From contig UBMP01000010.1 of the NCBI GenBank assembly GCA_900466575.1, forward strand, positions 1 to 62,007: a stretch of DNA of 62,007 nucleotides, written 5' to 3'. Source of the stretch: Hyphomicrobiales bacterium (GTDB lineage: Bacteria; Pseudomonadota; Alphaproteobacteria; Rhizobiales; Rhizobiaceae). A program made the translations under genes and the position numbers. Positions 1-9,229 of this stretch are shown one piece after another (positions within the stretch are counted from its first letter, which is position 1; the number at the start of each line of letters is the position of its first letter). The notes under the pieces were generated by a model. The model saw only the letters and a list, made by a program, of their open reading frames with translations, did no database searches and was not told where the DNA came from.

Positions 1-180
1 AGCTAAGTGCTAGATTTTCCCGGTGAGGGGGTTGTTTTGTCCCCGACCACCAGGCTCTTATCCCACCTGACTCAGTCGTCGCTGGCCTATCAGGCGACGG
101 GAGAAGGTTAGGACAGAACATAGCCGCTGAAAGTAAAACCGCGGTTCGAATTAATAAAACCCTGTAAAGATCTTCTGTCG

Positions 181-1728
181 CTAGTGGTATATTGACAAAT
201 GCCCCCGCAACGCATTGTGAATGAAAATCTTGTGATCGAACAATATATCTTCATCGCCTCGAAATGAAAATCTCATTTTAATGTGTTTACTGTCTATGTT
301 TCCTATTATTCCCACACGGAACAAGTCTCTCAAAACGTCTTTTATTTTTCTGCCTTTAAGTAATTTTGCAACGGAATCGTGATCCTCTTTTAGTTCTTCC
401 GCTCTCATTATGACCTCTGCGACGGTCGAGATCTGCTTAAAACCGTAGAGTATATTCCTGATGCCTTCTATCTCATCGCTACTGTACCGGGCCTTGAGTT
501 CCTCAGTTAGCTCTACCCATGATGCGGTGGAGTAAGCCTTTCTAACGGCCTCTATTCCCTGAAGGATAAAAATTTCCTCGTTTGGATACTGATCCTGTAC
601 AGACAGCAGAAGTCTTACAATATCGCGCGGTCTATACCACGAATTATGTAATATATATATCTGAGGCGATTTTCCATCTATTTTTTTAGGAAAGTAATAT
701 TCCCAGATACCTGCGGATTCTATCTTTTCAAGCCCGTTCTCAACCCTAGATGAGGAGATTTTTTGTTCAATTATATTGAGTAGCGGCTGCTGTTTTGCGT
801 CAAGTCCAGCTTTATTCCACATGATGATCGAACCAAAATCAGCAAGAGGTTTATTTATCTCCTTTCCGAGCGATACAACAGAACTGAGTACCTCAGAGCG
901 GATTGCAGCGTACAGGCAAAGTGGATATTTTTTCCTTTTGCAAATTGCATTTAATTTTTCGATTGTAACCACAAGATCTCTTATTAAGGCAGCGTCTCTC
1001 GCGTGCTGCTTTGCAGAGGCGTAATCAAGCTCCAATTCATCGAAAAATATATTAAGTCTCTCTTCGCCTGGCTGCAGCCTTGCAAACAAATCGTCTGCCT
1101 TTCTTACCAGCTCCGGAAATTTTACCTTTGCGCGTCCGTTCTCGTCCCAGTCGAACTCAAGCCCTAGCTTCGGTGAATAGCTAATCTCGATGTTGCCTTT
1201 GCGAATATTGGGGACTAATCGCATTAAACCTGTTTTCTCAGGTTTATCCAAATATTCAGAGCCAACTAAATCACAAAATGAATTGAGGTCGTTATCCTCG
1301 ACAAAATGACTTGCTCCATTCTTTAATACGTTGGCAATCTTTCGGTACATGAACCATCGCCAAACAGGCTCGAATTCTTCGCCTTCGTAGTCTTTACTGT
1401 TTTCGTCGATAATTTGGATGCGGGCGGCTTTCGCAAAATCCTTTTTTAGCTGTTCGTCAATCTCTGATTTAAAAAGTACAAATTCCGAACGTGATGTTTC
1501 ATTAAGTTCAAGTTTTAGGGATACGTAACGTAATAAAGCAGTTTTGCCAGTTCCCTTGAGGCCGATAATGAAATATTTATCGCCATTTAAATACCTGTCT
1601 ATTGACAAGCTTGGAGGAGCCACGAAAGATTCGCAAAATCTATTAATTTCCTCCGGCGAGTTATGAAGTAACTCATTTTTCGCGTCGGTCTGCCCTAGAT
1701 TTAAGTCTTTCAATAGGAGCTTTTTCAT
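181..1728 (-). CDS. Large P-loop ATPase, Sll1717-like (possible defence or stress ATPase)
   Basis: A 515-residue protein with a clear Walker A motif GLKGTGKT at residues 56-63 and a Walker B-like hydrophobic strand ending in D230-E231. The layout, with the P-loop near the N terminus followed by a long mostly helical region, resembles the stand-alone ATPases NCBI calls P-loop ATPase, Sll1717 family; that assignment is from memory of the family and its function is not established. No signal peptide or membrane segment is visible, so it is probably cytosolic. The gene is strikingly AT-rich, with many A/T third positions, compared with the GC-rich genes to its right, which suggests horizontal acquisition. 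It stands alone at the window edge, its 3' end facing the boundary, so partners to the left cannot be excluded. The ATG at 1728 is preceded by an AGAGAATCGAAA stretch serving as a weak ribosome site. Confidence 0.7.
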   Translation of the reverse strand: MKKLLLKDLNLGQTDAKNELLHNSPEEINRFCESFVAPPSLSIDRYLNGDKYFIIGLKGTGKTALLRYVSLKLELNETSRSEFVLFKSEIDEQLKKDFAKAARIQIIDENSKDYEGEEFEPVWRWFMYRKIANVLKNGASHFVEDNDLNSFCDLVGSEYLDKPEKTGLMRLVPNIRKGNIEISYSPKLGLEFDWDENGRAKVKFPELVRKADDLFARLQPGEERLNIFFDELELDYASAKQHARDAALIRDLVVTIEKLNAICKRKKYPLCLYAAIRSEVLSSVVSLGKEINKPLADFGSIIMWNKAGLDAKQQPLLNIIEQKISSSRVENGLEKIESAGIWEYYFPKKIDGKSPQIYILHNSWYRPRDIVRLLLSVQDQYPNEEIFILQGIEAVRKAYSTASWVELTEELKARYSSDEIEGIRNILYGFKQISTVAEVIMRAEELKEDHDSVAKLLKGRKIKDVLRDLFRVGIIGNIDSKHIKMRFSFRGDEDILFDHKIFIHNALRGHLSIYH

Positions 1729-1959
1729 TTCGATTCTCTTTGGGGTTGTGCGCTGAGGATATTTAAGTCATTGAGCTAATGCAAGCACCCGTTGCTTTGC
1801 TCAATCGACCACAATATGCCATTCGGCACTCCCCCTTCCCAATCCCCCCAAATCCCCTTATACCGCCCACGTCCCGCGACGCCCTCGGCTCTCGCCCCGC
1901 GTCGCCCCTAACCACCTCCACCCGCGCTCGTAGGCGGGACTGGATAAAGGAGACCTGAT

Positions 1960-3969
1960 ATGGCTGTTTCCCTGACATTTCCCGATGGTTCTGTACGTTC
2001 CTATGATGCCGGCGCGACTGGCAAGGACGTTGCTGAATCGATTTCCAAGTCGCTGGCCAAGAAGGCGATTGCGGTCGCCATTGATGGCGTGGTGCGCGAT
2101 CTTTCGGACCCGGTGATTGACGGCAAGATCGAGATCGTGACGCGGACGGATCCGCGGGCGCTGGAGCTCATTCGCCACGATGCCGCGCACGTCATGGCCG
2201 AGGCCGTGCAAGAGCTTTGGCCCGGCACGCAGGTGACGATCGGGCCGGTGATCGAGAACGGCTTCTATTACGACTTTGCGAAAAACGAGCCCTTCACTAC
2301 GGACGATCTGCCGAAGATCGAGAAGAAGATGAAGGAGATCATTGCCCGCAACAAGCCGTTCACCAAGGAGATCTGGTCGCGCGAGAAGGCGAAGCAGGTT
2401 TTCGCCGACAAGGGCGAGGGCTACAAGGTCGAGCTGGTGGATGCGATCCCCGAAGGCCAGGACCTCAAGATCTATCATCAGGGCGACTGGTTCGACCTTT
2501 GCCGCGGGCCGCATATGGCCTCCACGGGGCAGATCGGCACGGCCTTCAAGCTGATGAAGGTGGCCGGTGCCTATTGGCGTGGGGACTCGAACAATCCGAT
2601 GCTGACGCGCATCTACGGCACCGCCTGGGCCGAGCAGGAAGACCTCGACCGCTATCTCCACATTCTGGAAGAGGCGGAAAAGCGCGATCACCGCAAGCTC
2701 GGCCGCGAAATGGATCTCTACCATTTCCAGGAAGAGGGGCCGGGCGTCGTGTTCTGGCATTCCAAGGGCTGGCGCATGTTCCAGACGCTGACGGCCTATA
2801 TGCGCCGCCGGCTCGCCGGCACCTATGAGGAGGTCAACGCGCCGCAGGTGCTCGACGCCTCGCTCTGGGAGACCTCCGGGCACTGGGGCTGGTATCAGGA
2901 AAACATGTTCGCGGTGAAATCGGCCTATGCGTTCACGCATCCGGAGGACAAGGAAGCGGATAACCGCGTCTTTGCGCTGAAGCCGATGAACTGCCCCGGC
3001 CATGTGCAGATCTTCAAGCACGGGCTGAAGAGCTATCGCGAACTGCCCATTCGTCTCGCCGAATTCGGCATCGTGCATCGCTATGAGGCGTCCGGCGCGC
3101 TGCACGGGCTGATGCGCGTGCGCGGCTTCACGCAGGACGACGCGCATGTGTTCTGCACGGACGAGCAGATGGCGGCGGAATGCCTGCGCATCAACCAGCT
3201 GATCCTGTCGGTCTATGAGGATTTCGGCTTCCATGAGGTTGTCGTGAAGCTCTCGACGCGGCCGGAAAAGCGCGTCGGGTCCGATGCTCTGTGGGATCGC
3301 GCCGAAAGCGTCATGATGGAGGTTCTGAAGACCATCGAGCAACAGTCGGAAGGCCGCATCAAGACCGGCATCCTGCCGGGCGAGGGTGCGTTCTACGGGC
3401 CGAAGTTCGAATATACGCTGCGTGACGCCATCGGCCGCGAATGGCAATGCGGCACGACGCAGGTCGATTTCAACCTGCCGGAACGGTTCGGCGCCTTCTA
3501 TATCGACCACAATTCGGAAAAGCAGCAGCCGGTGATGATCCACCGCGCCATCTGCGGCTCGATGGAGCGCTTCCTCGGCATTCTCATCGAGAACTTCGCC
3601 GGGCATATGCCGCTGTGGTTCGCGCCGGTGCAGGTGGTGGTCGCGACGATCACCTCGGAGGCCGATGACTATGGCCGCGAGGTGGCGGAGCTTCTGCGCG
3701 ATGCCGGTCTCCATGTCGAGACCGACTTCCGCAACGAGAAGATCAACTACAAGGTCCGCGAACATTCCGTCGGCAAGGTGCCGGTGATCGTCGTCTGCGG
3801 CAAGCGCGAGGCGGAAGAGCGGACGGTGAACATCCGCCGCCTCGGTTCGCAGAACCAGACGCCGATGACGCTGGCCGAGGCGCTGTCGTCGCTGGCCGAC
3901 GAGGCGACGCCGCCGGACGTGAAGCGCAAGGCGGCCGAAAAGGCCGCGCGGGCTGCGAAAGTGGCTTGA
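1960..3969 (+). CDS. thrS: Threonine--tRNA ligase
   Basis: Cytosolic class II aminoacyl-tRNA synthetase that charges tRNA-Thr. At 669 residues it has the full-length bacterial plan: an N-terminal TGS domain (about 1-62), the SAD editing domain with H73-x3-H77 and the C181/H185 pair, the catalytic core and a C-terminal anticodon-binding domain. The zinc ligands of the core are visible as C345 (in MNCPGH), H396 and H528. The class II motif 2 region [14 protein letters not shown] is intact. A short Ala/Lys-rich tail of about 17 residues extends the C terminus. The ATG is preceded by AAGGAGAC at a good distance. A strong hairpin terminator follows the stop. I see no T-box or threonine-rich leader peptide upstream. 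Confidence 0.97.
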   Translation: MAVSLTFPDGSVRSYDAGATGKDVAESISKSLAKKAIAVAIDGVVRDLSDPVIDGKIEIVTRTDPRALELIRHDAAHVMAEAVQELWPGTQVTIGPVIENGFYYDFAKNEPFTTDDLPKIEKKMKEIIARNKPFTKEIWSREKAKQVFADKGEGYKVELVDAIPEGQDLKIYHQGDWFDLCRGPHMASTGQIGTAFKLMKVAGAYWRGDSNNPMLTRIYGTAWAEQEDLDRYLHILEEAEKRDHRKLGREMDLYHFQEEGPGVVFWHSKGWRMFQTLTAYMRRRLAGTYEEVNAPQVLDASLWETSGHWGWYQENMFAVKSAYAFTHPEDKEADNRVFALKPMNCPGHVQIFKHGLKSYRELPIRLAEFGIVHRYEASGALHGLMRVRGFTQDDAHVFCTDEQMAAECLRINQLILSVYEDFGFHEVVVKLSTRPEKRVGSDALWDRAESVMMEVLKTIEQQSEGRIKTGILPGEGAFYGPKFEYTLRDAIGREWQCGTTQVDFNLPERFGAFYIDHNSEKQQPVMIHRAICGSMERFLGILIENFAGHMPLWFAPVQVVVATITSEADDYGREVAELLRDAGLHVETDFRNEKINYKVREHSVGKVPVIVVCGKREAEERTVNIRRLGSQNQTPMTLAEALSSLADEATPPDVKRKAAEKAARAAKVA

Positions 3970-3977
3970 GTGAACAG

Positions 3978-4010
3978 AAGGGCGGGACTTCGGTTCCGCC
4001 CTTTTTCTTT
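3978..4010 (+). terminator. Rho-independent terminator of thrS
   Basis: An 8-bp GC-rich stem (AAGGGCGG at 3978-3985 with 3996-4003), extended by G-T and A-T pairs and closed by a C(TTCG)G tetraloop, is followed by a T-rich run. It lies 8 bases after the thrS stop and between convergent genes, so it separates thrS from the yigZ-like gene. Confidence 0.85.
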
Positions 4011-4018
4011 GCGCTGTT

Positions 4019-4372
4019 TCAGGATTTCAGCGCATCGAGATAGGTGCGCACGGCATCCGTGACATGGCGGAAGCGGTCGCCGCCGAGATGCTTGCCGCCA
4101 TACCAGCGGGTGACGACGACGATGTGGTCGCTCAAGCCTTCGCGCTCCAGCATCCGGACGATAATCGCGCCCGCACCGCTTTCGCCGTCATCGTTCTTGA
4201 GCGGACCGTCGCCACAGATCAGGCCCCAGCTGTTATGCGTCGCCTTGGCGAATTTCTTCGTTTGCTTCAGCTCATCGATAAAGGCTTTTGCGGCCGCCGC
4301 CGAGCGGCACGGCCCGCCGGAGACGGCGTATTTCGAGCCGCGATCGGATATGATGTTGTCGAGGATCAGCAT
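4019..4372 (-). CDS. YigZ/IMPACT (UPF0029) family protein
   Basis: A 117-residue protein corresponding to the N-terminal IMPACT domain only. The family signature is visible: KATHNSWG near residues 43-50, NDDGESGAGA near 60-70, and the TRWYGGKHLGG block near 86-97. Bacterial YigZ proteins are usually about 200 residues with an extra C-terminal ferredoxin-like domain; this one ends after the first domain, which is common for short alphaproteobacterial members. Eukaryotic IMPACT binds Gcn1; a bacterial role in translation stress is suspected but unproven. It is convergent with thrS and its stop is about 50 bases beyond the thrS stop. Confidence 0.85.
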   Translation of the reverse strand: MLILDNIISDRGSKYAVSGGPCRSAAAAKAFIDELKQTKKFAKATHNSWGLICGDGPLKNDDGESGAGAIIVRMLEREGLSDHIVVVTRWYGGKHLGGDRFRHVTDAVRTYLDALKS

Positions 4373-4459
4373 GGGTGGGGTTTAAGACGTTGGGGAAGGG
4401 GTAGGCAAGCGTCGGGCGTTGATTGCGATGCGGATTGAGAGCTGGCAGTGTCCGAGGCT

Positions 4460-5029
4460 TCAGTTCCGCTTTTTTGATGGCAGTTCGGAGTTCTCTTGTC
4501 GTTTGAAATGCGTGTAGAAATAGCCGACCTGCGCGTATGCCATCGGATGCTCGCGCAATTGTACGGTATTGAGCAGCATCATGGCTTTGCCATTCGTCGT
4601 GTAATAATTTCCGACCGTCTTGGCTGCGTCGCGCCAGTACTTTTCGTCGGATATCCTGCTGCAGCTTAGGCCAACCTCATGGTCGGGCGGGCCGAAAACA
4701 AACTGGTCATAGAGAGCCTGGGGAACGGGAGTTGGTTTCCACTCACCATACTTAAGCCCGTCGGGCCCTGTGAGATCGGAGGCGAATACCGCGACGCCTT
4801 TGCTCCTGATGTCCTTGGTCTGGTCGAGGGAGAGCATGTAGATGATTGCGCCGCAATACACTCCTCGCTCTGCATTCGATGAGGAACCACGGGACATACG
4901 CTCAGTTGCATCAAACTGAGATGGCAATTCGGATGTCCATTGGCGCCCCATGGAGCCGAACAGAGAGGGCAGAAGCATGATCGCGAAGAATGAGCCGACC
5001 GACCAGTAAATGATGTTTTCCAAACGCAT
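4460..5029 (-). CDS. Hypothetical protein with N-terminal membrane anchor
   Basis: A 189-residue protein I do not recognise. Residues about 6-24 form one hydrophobic segment that could be a signal anchor or uncleaved signal peptide, leaving a soluble domain likely outside the inner membrane. Two cysteines (about 58 and 123) could pair in the periplasm. The C terminus is Lys/Arg-rich. The start ATG has AGGA about 8 bases upstream. It lies between the yigZ-like gene and the divergent codA-like gene, with no operon partner in sight. Confidence 0.6.
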   Translation of the reverse strand: MRLENIIYWSVGSFFAIMLLPSLFGSMGRQWTSELPSQFDATERMSRGSSSNAERGVYCGAIIYMLSLDQTKDIRSKGVAVFASDLTGPDGLKYGEWKPTPVPQALYDQFVFGPPDHEVGLSCSRISDEKYWRDAAKTVGNYYTTNGKAMMLLNTVQLREHPMAYAQVGYFYTHFKRQENSELPSKKRN

Positions 5030-5191
5030 GCGCGAATCCTGCTTTCAAAAGCACGGTACTACTTCCGCGAGCGGTCCGCCAAGCGACCTTCGTTGGGCGC
5101 TCCTGCTGCTTTCGTTACAATGAGACCTTGACGGCCCCATGATCAGCCTGAAACATTTACCGCACATCCCTCCCTATTCGAGTATCCCGCC

Positions 5192-6478
5192 ATGTTCGAT
5201 CTTCTCATCAAAAACGCCAACCTTCCCGATGGCCGCTCCGGCATCGACATTGCCGTCAGCGGTGGCAAGATCGCTGCTGTCGAGACGGGTATTACTGCGG
5301 ATGCCGGCGAGGTGATCGATGCGGCGGGCACGCTCGTTTCGCCGCCCTTCGTCGATCCGCATTTTCACATGGATGCGACGCTGTCGCTCGGGCTGCCGCG
5401 GATGAATGTCTCCGGCACATTGCTGGAGGGCATCCAGCTCTGGGGCGAGCTTCGGCCGATGCTGACGAAGGAGGCTCTGGTCGAGCGGGCGTTGCGCTAT
5501 TGCGATCTCGCGGTGAGCCAGGGGCTTCTCTATATCCGCAGCCATGTCGATACGTCCGATCCCCGGCTGGTGACAGCCGAGGCGATGATCGAGGTGCGCG
5601 AGCGGGTGAAGCCTTACATCGACCTGCAGCTCGTCGCCTTCCCGCAGGATGGCTATTACCGCGCAGCGGATGGCGTGAAGTCGCTCGAGCGGTCGCTGGA
5701 CATGGGGCTCGATATCGTCGGCGGCATCCCGCATTTCGAGCGGACGATGGACGAGGGCGGGCAGTCGCTGGCGGCACTCTGCCGGATTGCGGCCGAGCGC
5801 GGGCTGCCCGTCGACATCCATTGCGACGAGACGGACGATCCCATGTCGCGTAATATCGAGCGGCTGGCGGCGGAGACGGTGCGTTTCGGCCTGCAGGGCC
5901 GCGTGGCCGGGTCGCATCTGACGTCGATGCATTCGATGGACAACTACTATGTCTCCAAGCTCATTCCGCTGATCGCGGAGGCCCAGATCAATGTGATCCC
6001 CAATCCGTTGATCAACATCATGCTGCAGGGCCGCCACGACACCTATCCGAAACGGCGCGGCATGACGCGGGTGAAGGAGCTGCTGGAGGCGGGCTTGAAC
6101 GTCTCCTTCGGGCATGATTGCGTGATGGACCCCTGGTACAATATGGGCTCCGGCGACATGCTGGAAGTTGGCCACATGGCGATCCATGTGGCGCAGATGG
6201 CCGGCGTCGAGGACAAGAAAAAGATCTTCCAATGCCTCACCGTCAATTCGGCGAAGACGATGGGCATCGAGGGTTACGGGATCGAGAAGGGCGCCAAGGC
6301 CGATTTCGTCATCCTGCAGGCGCGCGATGCGGCCGAAGCGCTGCGGCTCAAGGCCAACCGACTGTTCGTCATCAAGGGCGGCAGGACGATCGCGAAGACT
6401 GCGCCACGCGTGAGCGATCTATTCCTGGAGGGACGGCCGGGCACCGTCGATGGCGCAGAATACGCGCCGAAGCTCTGA
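5192..6478 (+). CDS. codA: Cytosine deaminase-type amidohydrolase (CodA family)
   Basis: A 428-residue metal-dependent hydrolase closely resembling Escherichia coli CodA, which converts cytosine to uracil and ammonia. Visible active-site features are H57-x-H59 (HFH), Q152 in FPQDG, H210 and E213 in HCDE, H242, and D309 in GHDC. The long block around residues 270-315 (NPLINI, LQGR, DTYPKRRG, TRVKE, GLNV) is nearly CodA-like. One odd change stands out: E. coli has an aspartate right after the metal-ligand aspartate (Asp314), and here it is C310. That position shapes the substrate pocket, so the natural substrate may not be plain cytosine. The gene is monocistronic and divergent from 4460-5029. 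No strong Shine-Dalgarno is visible before the ATG. Confidence 0.85.
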   Translation: MFDLLIKNANLPDGRSGIDIAVSGGKIAAVETGITADAGEVIDAAGTLVSPPFVDPHFHMDATLSLGLPRMNVSGTLLEGIQLWGELRPMLTKEALVERALRYCDLAVSQGLLYIRSHVDTSDPRLVTAEAMIEVRERVKPYIDLQLVAFPQDGYYRAADGVKSLERSLDMGLDIVGGIPHFERTMDEGGQSLAALCRIAAERGLPVDIHCDETDDPMSRNIERLAAETVRFGLQGRVAGSHLTSMHSMDNYYVSKLIPLIAEAQINVIPNPLINIMLQGRHDTYPKRRGMTRVKELLEAGLNVSFGHDCVMDPWYNMGSGDMLEVGHMAIHVAQMAGVEDKKKIFQCLTVNSAKTMGIEGYGIEKGAKADFVILQARDAAEALRLKANRLFVIKGGRTIAKTAPRVSDLFLEGRPGTVDGAEYAPKL

Positions 6479-6554
6479 GGGCGTACCGGGTCTTTATTTC
6501 CCGTAACGCTGGACGCGGAACCGGCTTCTTCTTTTGCCGGAATGGCAACAGCAA

Positions 6555-6583
6555 CAAAAAAGCGGCGACCTTGCGGTCGCCGC
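6555..6583 (-). terminator. Rho-independent terminator for the 182-residue protein gene
   Basis: A perfect 9-bp stem GCGGCGACC / GGTCGCCGC (6562-6570 with 6575-6583) has a 4-base loop. On the minus strand the stem is followed by TTTTTT, so it ends transcription of the minus-strand gene at 6613-7161. It has no T-run on the plus strand, so it serves the codA-like gene poorly. Confidence 0.8.
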
Positions 6584-6612
6584 CTCGCGTTCGGATGCCC
6601 CCCTGCCGAAAC

Positions 6613-7161
6613 TCAGGCGCGGAAGTAGGTTGTGGTCGTACCCGTGTTCTGTCCGCTGTTTTCCATATATTTCGCGGTCGCTGCCTGAGCGGCTGCGGCC
6701 GAAGTCTGGGTGGTGTCAGTCTTGGGAGTCTGAGGCTTTGCAACCTTGTCCAGCATGGACGCGTGAAGCTTTGCCATGGACTGGTTGTAGGCGTGCTGCT
6801 TTTCGAAGGCCGTTTCCTTGTGGGCCGGCTTCTTCTGTGTGGACTGCGTCGTGTCCGTGCTGTCGGCGCTGCGGGCGTTCGCTGCCGCCTTGGTGGATGT
6901 CGTCGGTGCGGTGGTCGCGGCGGCTGCACCTGCGGCGGCGGCCGGAGCATTGCCGTTCTTGGCGGTCGAAGCGTCGGTGGTCGATGCGGACTTTCCGGAA
7001 ACCTTAGCCAGCTTGTCGGCGTCAACCTTGGCCTGCTGCTTGTTGTGAGCGAGCTGCGCCTGGACGGCCTGCTGTGTCTCGCTGAGCTGGCGGCCCTTCT
7101 TTTCGGCGACAGGGGCCGGAGTGTAGGCGGCGGCGCTTGCGGTGTTCTTGGAAATTTGCAT
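6613..7161 (-). CDS. Ala/Thr-rich low-complexity protein, unknown
   Basis: A 182-residue protein I cannot place in a family. It is rich in Ala, Thr, Gln, Lys and Ser, with Lys/Gln/Ala-rich stretches near residues 20-60 that could form helix or coiled coil, an Ala/Thr-rich linker near 70-95, and another helical stretch near 115-140. There is no cleavable signal peptide and no membrane segment. The composition looks like an intrinsically disordered or appendage-associated protein, but that is only an impression. Coding is supported by AGAAAGG before the ATG and by a strong dedicated terminator 30 bases after the stop. Confidence 0.6.
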   Translation of the reverse strand: MQISKNTASAAAYTPAPVAEKKGRQLSETQQAVQAQLAHNKQQAKVDADKLAKVSGKSASTTDASTAKNGNAPAAAAGAAAATTAPTTSTKAAANARSADSTDTTQSTQKKPAHKETAFEKQHAYNQSMAKLHASMLDKVAKPQTPKTDTTQTSAAAAQAATAKYMENSGQNTGTTTTYFRA

Positions 7162-7417
7162 TTCAGACCTTTCTTTTAACCACGCTTGACCCGCGTTTAG
7201 TCAGGGTCGAGAGAGCGAATGGGTTGCCTTCTTTTTTACCGGGCAAGTCTTGTTCTGCTGCAGCCGCCACATCTACCCGACGATGTGAGTGGCTTTTCTT
7301 CCTGTTTAGATTTCATCTGTCGTTTTAAGCGTCAAACCGGAATTTATGTTCAATTGAAAACCTAGAATTTTATGTATCTGTCGTTTTTTCTCGCGGATTT
7401 TATTTATTTCTTCCGCT

Positions 7418-7687
7418 TTACTTGAAGACGGTGGACGGACCGAGCTTGAGATGTTCCTCATAGGCCGTATGAGCCACGCGGAAGGGTACACCGGAGCCGG
7501 GCGCCTTCGGGCTGGAGGCCAGTTCGAGCATCTGTGCGAGAAGGCTGTAATCGCCGTGATAGTACGGGGTGTCGTGGTGCTCCGCAGCCAAATTGGCGGT
7601 CGCAGCCTGCAGATTGAAGGCGCCATTATTCGCCTGGATCTTGCGGCCTTCCGGAAAATAGGGGGGCATGAAGCCTGAAACTTGCAT
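7418..7687 (-). CDS. Small hypothetical protein (89 residues)
   Basis: An unrecognised 89-residue protein containing an HHD motif near residue 37, a Tyr/His-rich patch after it, and a C terminus ending in VFK. There is no signal peptide or membrane span. Its only nearby ribosome-binding sequence, GGGAG, lies inside a perfect 16-bp palindrome just upstream of the ATG, so expression may be controlled there. It is downstream of the MFS gene on the same strand but separated from it by a strong terminator, so it probably has its own promoter. Confidence 0.5.
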   Translation of the reverse strand: MQVSGFMPPYFPEGRKIQANNGAFNLQAATANLAAEHHDTPYYHGDYSLLAQMLELASSPKAPGSGVPFRVAHTAYEEHLKLGPSTVFK

Positions 7688-7693
7688 CGCGGA

Positions 7694-7709
7694 ATTCTCC
7701 CGGGAGAAT
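7694..7709. promoter_or_regulatory. Perfect 16-bp palindrome over the ribosome-binding region
   Basis: ATTCTCCC followed immediately by GGGAGAAT is a perfect palindrome with no spacer. It sits 7 bases before the start codon of the 89-residue protein gene and contains its GGGAG ribosome site. With no loop it is more likely a protein-binding site (operator) than an RNA hairpin. The function is inferred. Confidence 0.4.
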
Positions 7710-7787
7710 GGCGATGTCTGGCGTTTCTTCTTCTTTTCTCGCCGGTCTCCTGACGCCCGTTTTACAGGCGAGGCGCAAAGAGGCGCT

Positions 7788-7819
7788 GAAAAGGATCGTT
7801 ACAAATTTAACGATCCTTT
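7788..7819 (-). terminator. Rho-independent terminator of the MFS gene
   Basis: A perfect 12-bp stem AAAGGATCGTTA / TAACGATCCTTT (7790-7801 with 7808-7819) with a 6-base loop. On the minus strand the second arm ends in a TTTT run. It lies 20 bases past the stop of the MFS gene at 7840-9057. Confidence 0.75.
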
Positions 7820-7839
7820 CGATTTTCGAGAGAAAAAGA

Positions 7840-9057
7840 TCAGGTGGCCGAGGGGCTGGAGACAAATATCTTCGGGAAGGGCCGGAAGGTCATGGCGACG
7901 AGAAAGGCCATGAGGCCGAGGATCCAGCAGGCAATATACATCGTCGCGTAGCCGCCGGTGGCATCATAGATATAACCGCCGAGAACCGGGCCGGTTGCCA
8001 TCCCAAGGCTGCCGGCCATGGAGGTGCCGCCGATGATCGTGCCCATCATCTTCATGGGGAAATTCTCGCGGATCAGCACGGCATAGAGCGGCATGACGCC
8101 AGCATAGATGAAGCCGAAGAAGACGGCGACAACGTAGAAGCCGGCAAGTTGGCTGACAAAGGCATAGGCCAGTGCGCCGAAAGCCTGCGCGAGCAGCCCT
8201 CCGACAAGGACGCGCTTGGCCCCCAGCCTGTCACCGAGAACGCCGAAGCCGATGCGGCCTGCCATGCCGGCAATGCCTTCCACCGAATAGATGGAGACGG
8301 CGGCAATTGCCGAGATACCGCAGATCTGCGCGTAGCTCACTGTGTGGAAGATCGGACCGGAATGGGTGGCGCAGCAGAAGAAGTTGGTGGCGACGAGAAC
8401 GATGAACTGCGGCGAGGCCAGAGCCTGGCGCACGGTCATACCGGCATCCGGCGGCAAGTCTCCCATCGGCGACCGGCTAGCCGCCGTCGTCGCAGGCGGT
8501 CGCGCAAGCAGCATGGACGTGGGGAGCGTCAATACGGCGACGATGCCTGCCATGATCGTGAGCACCATCCGCCAGTCGTAGCTCTCGATCAACCGGGCCG
8601 TGAGTGGTGACATTGTCACCGGTGCGAGCCCAATGCCAGCCGAGACCAGCGAGACCGCGAGGGCACGCTGTGTTTCGAACCATCCGGTGACAGTCGCCAT
8701 CATCGGCGCAAAGAAAGCCGAGACGGCACCGCCCGCTAAAAGTCCGAAGGCGAGCTGGAATATAATGAGCGAAAGCGCATGTGCCGCCATCCACAGACTG
8801 GCTGCAAACAGGATGGCTCCGGCAGCGACGACAGGCCGGGCGCCGAAACGGTCGGAGAGGGCACCCCAGATCATCGCCGTGGCGGCCATGGAGAGGAAGC
8901 CGATTGTCATCGCGGCAGATATGCCCGTGCGGCTCCAGCCGGTTTGCTCGACCATCGGCGTCAGGAGAACAGGTAGCGAGAAGAGGGCGCCCATGGCGAT
9001 GCAGCCCATGAAGCTGCCGGCGGCCACGACAACCCAACGATATGGCGATTCCTGCAT
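7840..9057 (-). CDS. MFS transporter, monocarboxylate/oxalate-formate type
   Basis: A 405-residue inner-membrane protein with about 12 hydrophobic segments in two six-helix halves split by a cytosolic loop near residues 190-215. The loop-2 MFS signature GALSDRFGARP is visible near residue 65, and a second copy GVLGDRLGAKR appears in the C-terminal half. The general pattern resembles the monocarboxylate and oxalate/formate antiporter branch; the substrate is not deducible. I chose the ATG at 9057 rather than the longer frame from 9108 because GGGAGGG lies 5 bases before it and the extra 17 residues look like leader sequence. Confidence 0.85.
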   Translation of the reverse strand: MQESPYRWVVVAAGSFMGCIAMGALFSLPVLLTPMVEQTGWSRTGISAAMTIGFLSMAATAMIWGALSDRFGARPVVAAGAILFAASLWMAAHALSLIIFQLAFGLLAGGAVSAFFAPMMATVTGWFETQRALAVSLVSAGIGLAPVTMSPLTARLIESYDWRMVLTIMAGIVAVLTLPTSMLLARPPATTAASRSPMGDLPPDAGMTVRQALASPQFIVLVATNFFCCATHSGPIFHTVSYAQICGISAIAAVSIYSVEGIAGMAGRIGFGVLGDRLGAKRVLVGGLLAQAFGALAYAFVSQLAGFYVVAVFFGFIYAGVMPLYAVLIRENFPMKMMGTIIGGTSMAGSLGMATGPVLGGYIYDATGGYATMYIACWILGLMAFLVAMTFRPFPKIFVSSPSAT

Positions 9058-9229
9058 GAGACCCTCCCAGAGCCAAACCGGCTGCATCCTCATATACGTT
9101 GATATCAATCAATTTGCCTGCTGACAATCATCAAATCCTGGAATCGCCTTGCGCCCGGGGGAGACGGTCGACAGGAAAACTGAACATATTAAATCAAATG
9201 CGACAACCGGGATTGACCTGACTTTCACG

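Noticed and set aside
140-160. GGTTCGAAT resembling the T arm of a tRNA at the left edge
   Set aside because: No acceptor, D or anticodon stem can be built around it; it is a chance match.
1858-3765. Long minus-strand open frame antisense to thrS
   Set aside because: Arg/His-rich composition without motifs, and thrS is certain on the other strand.
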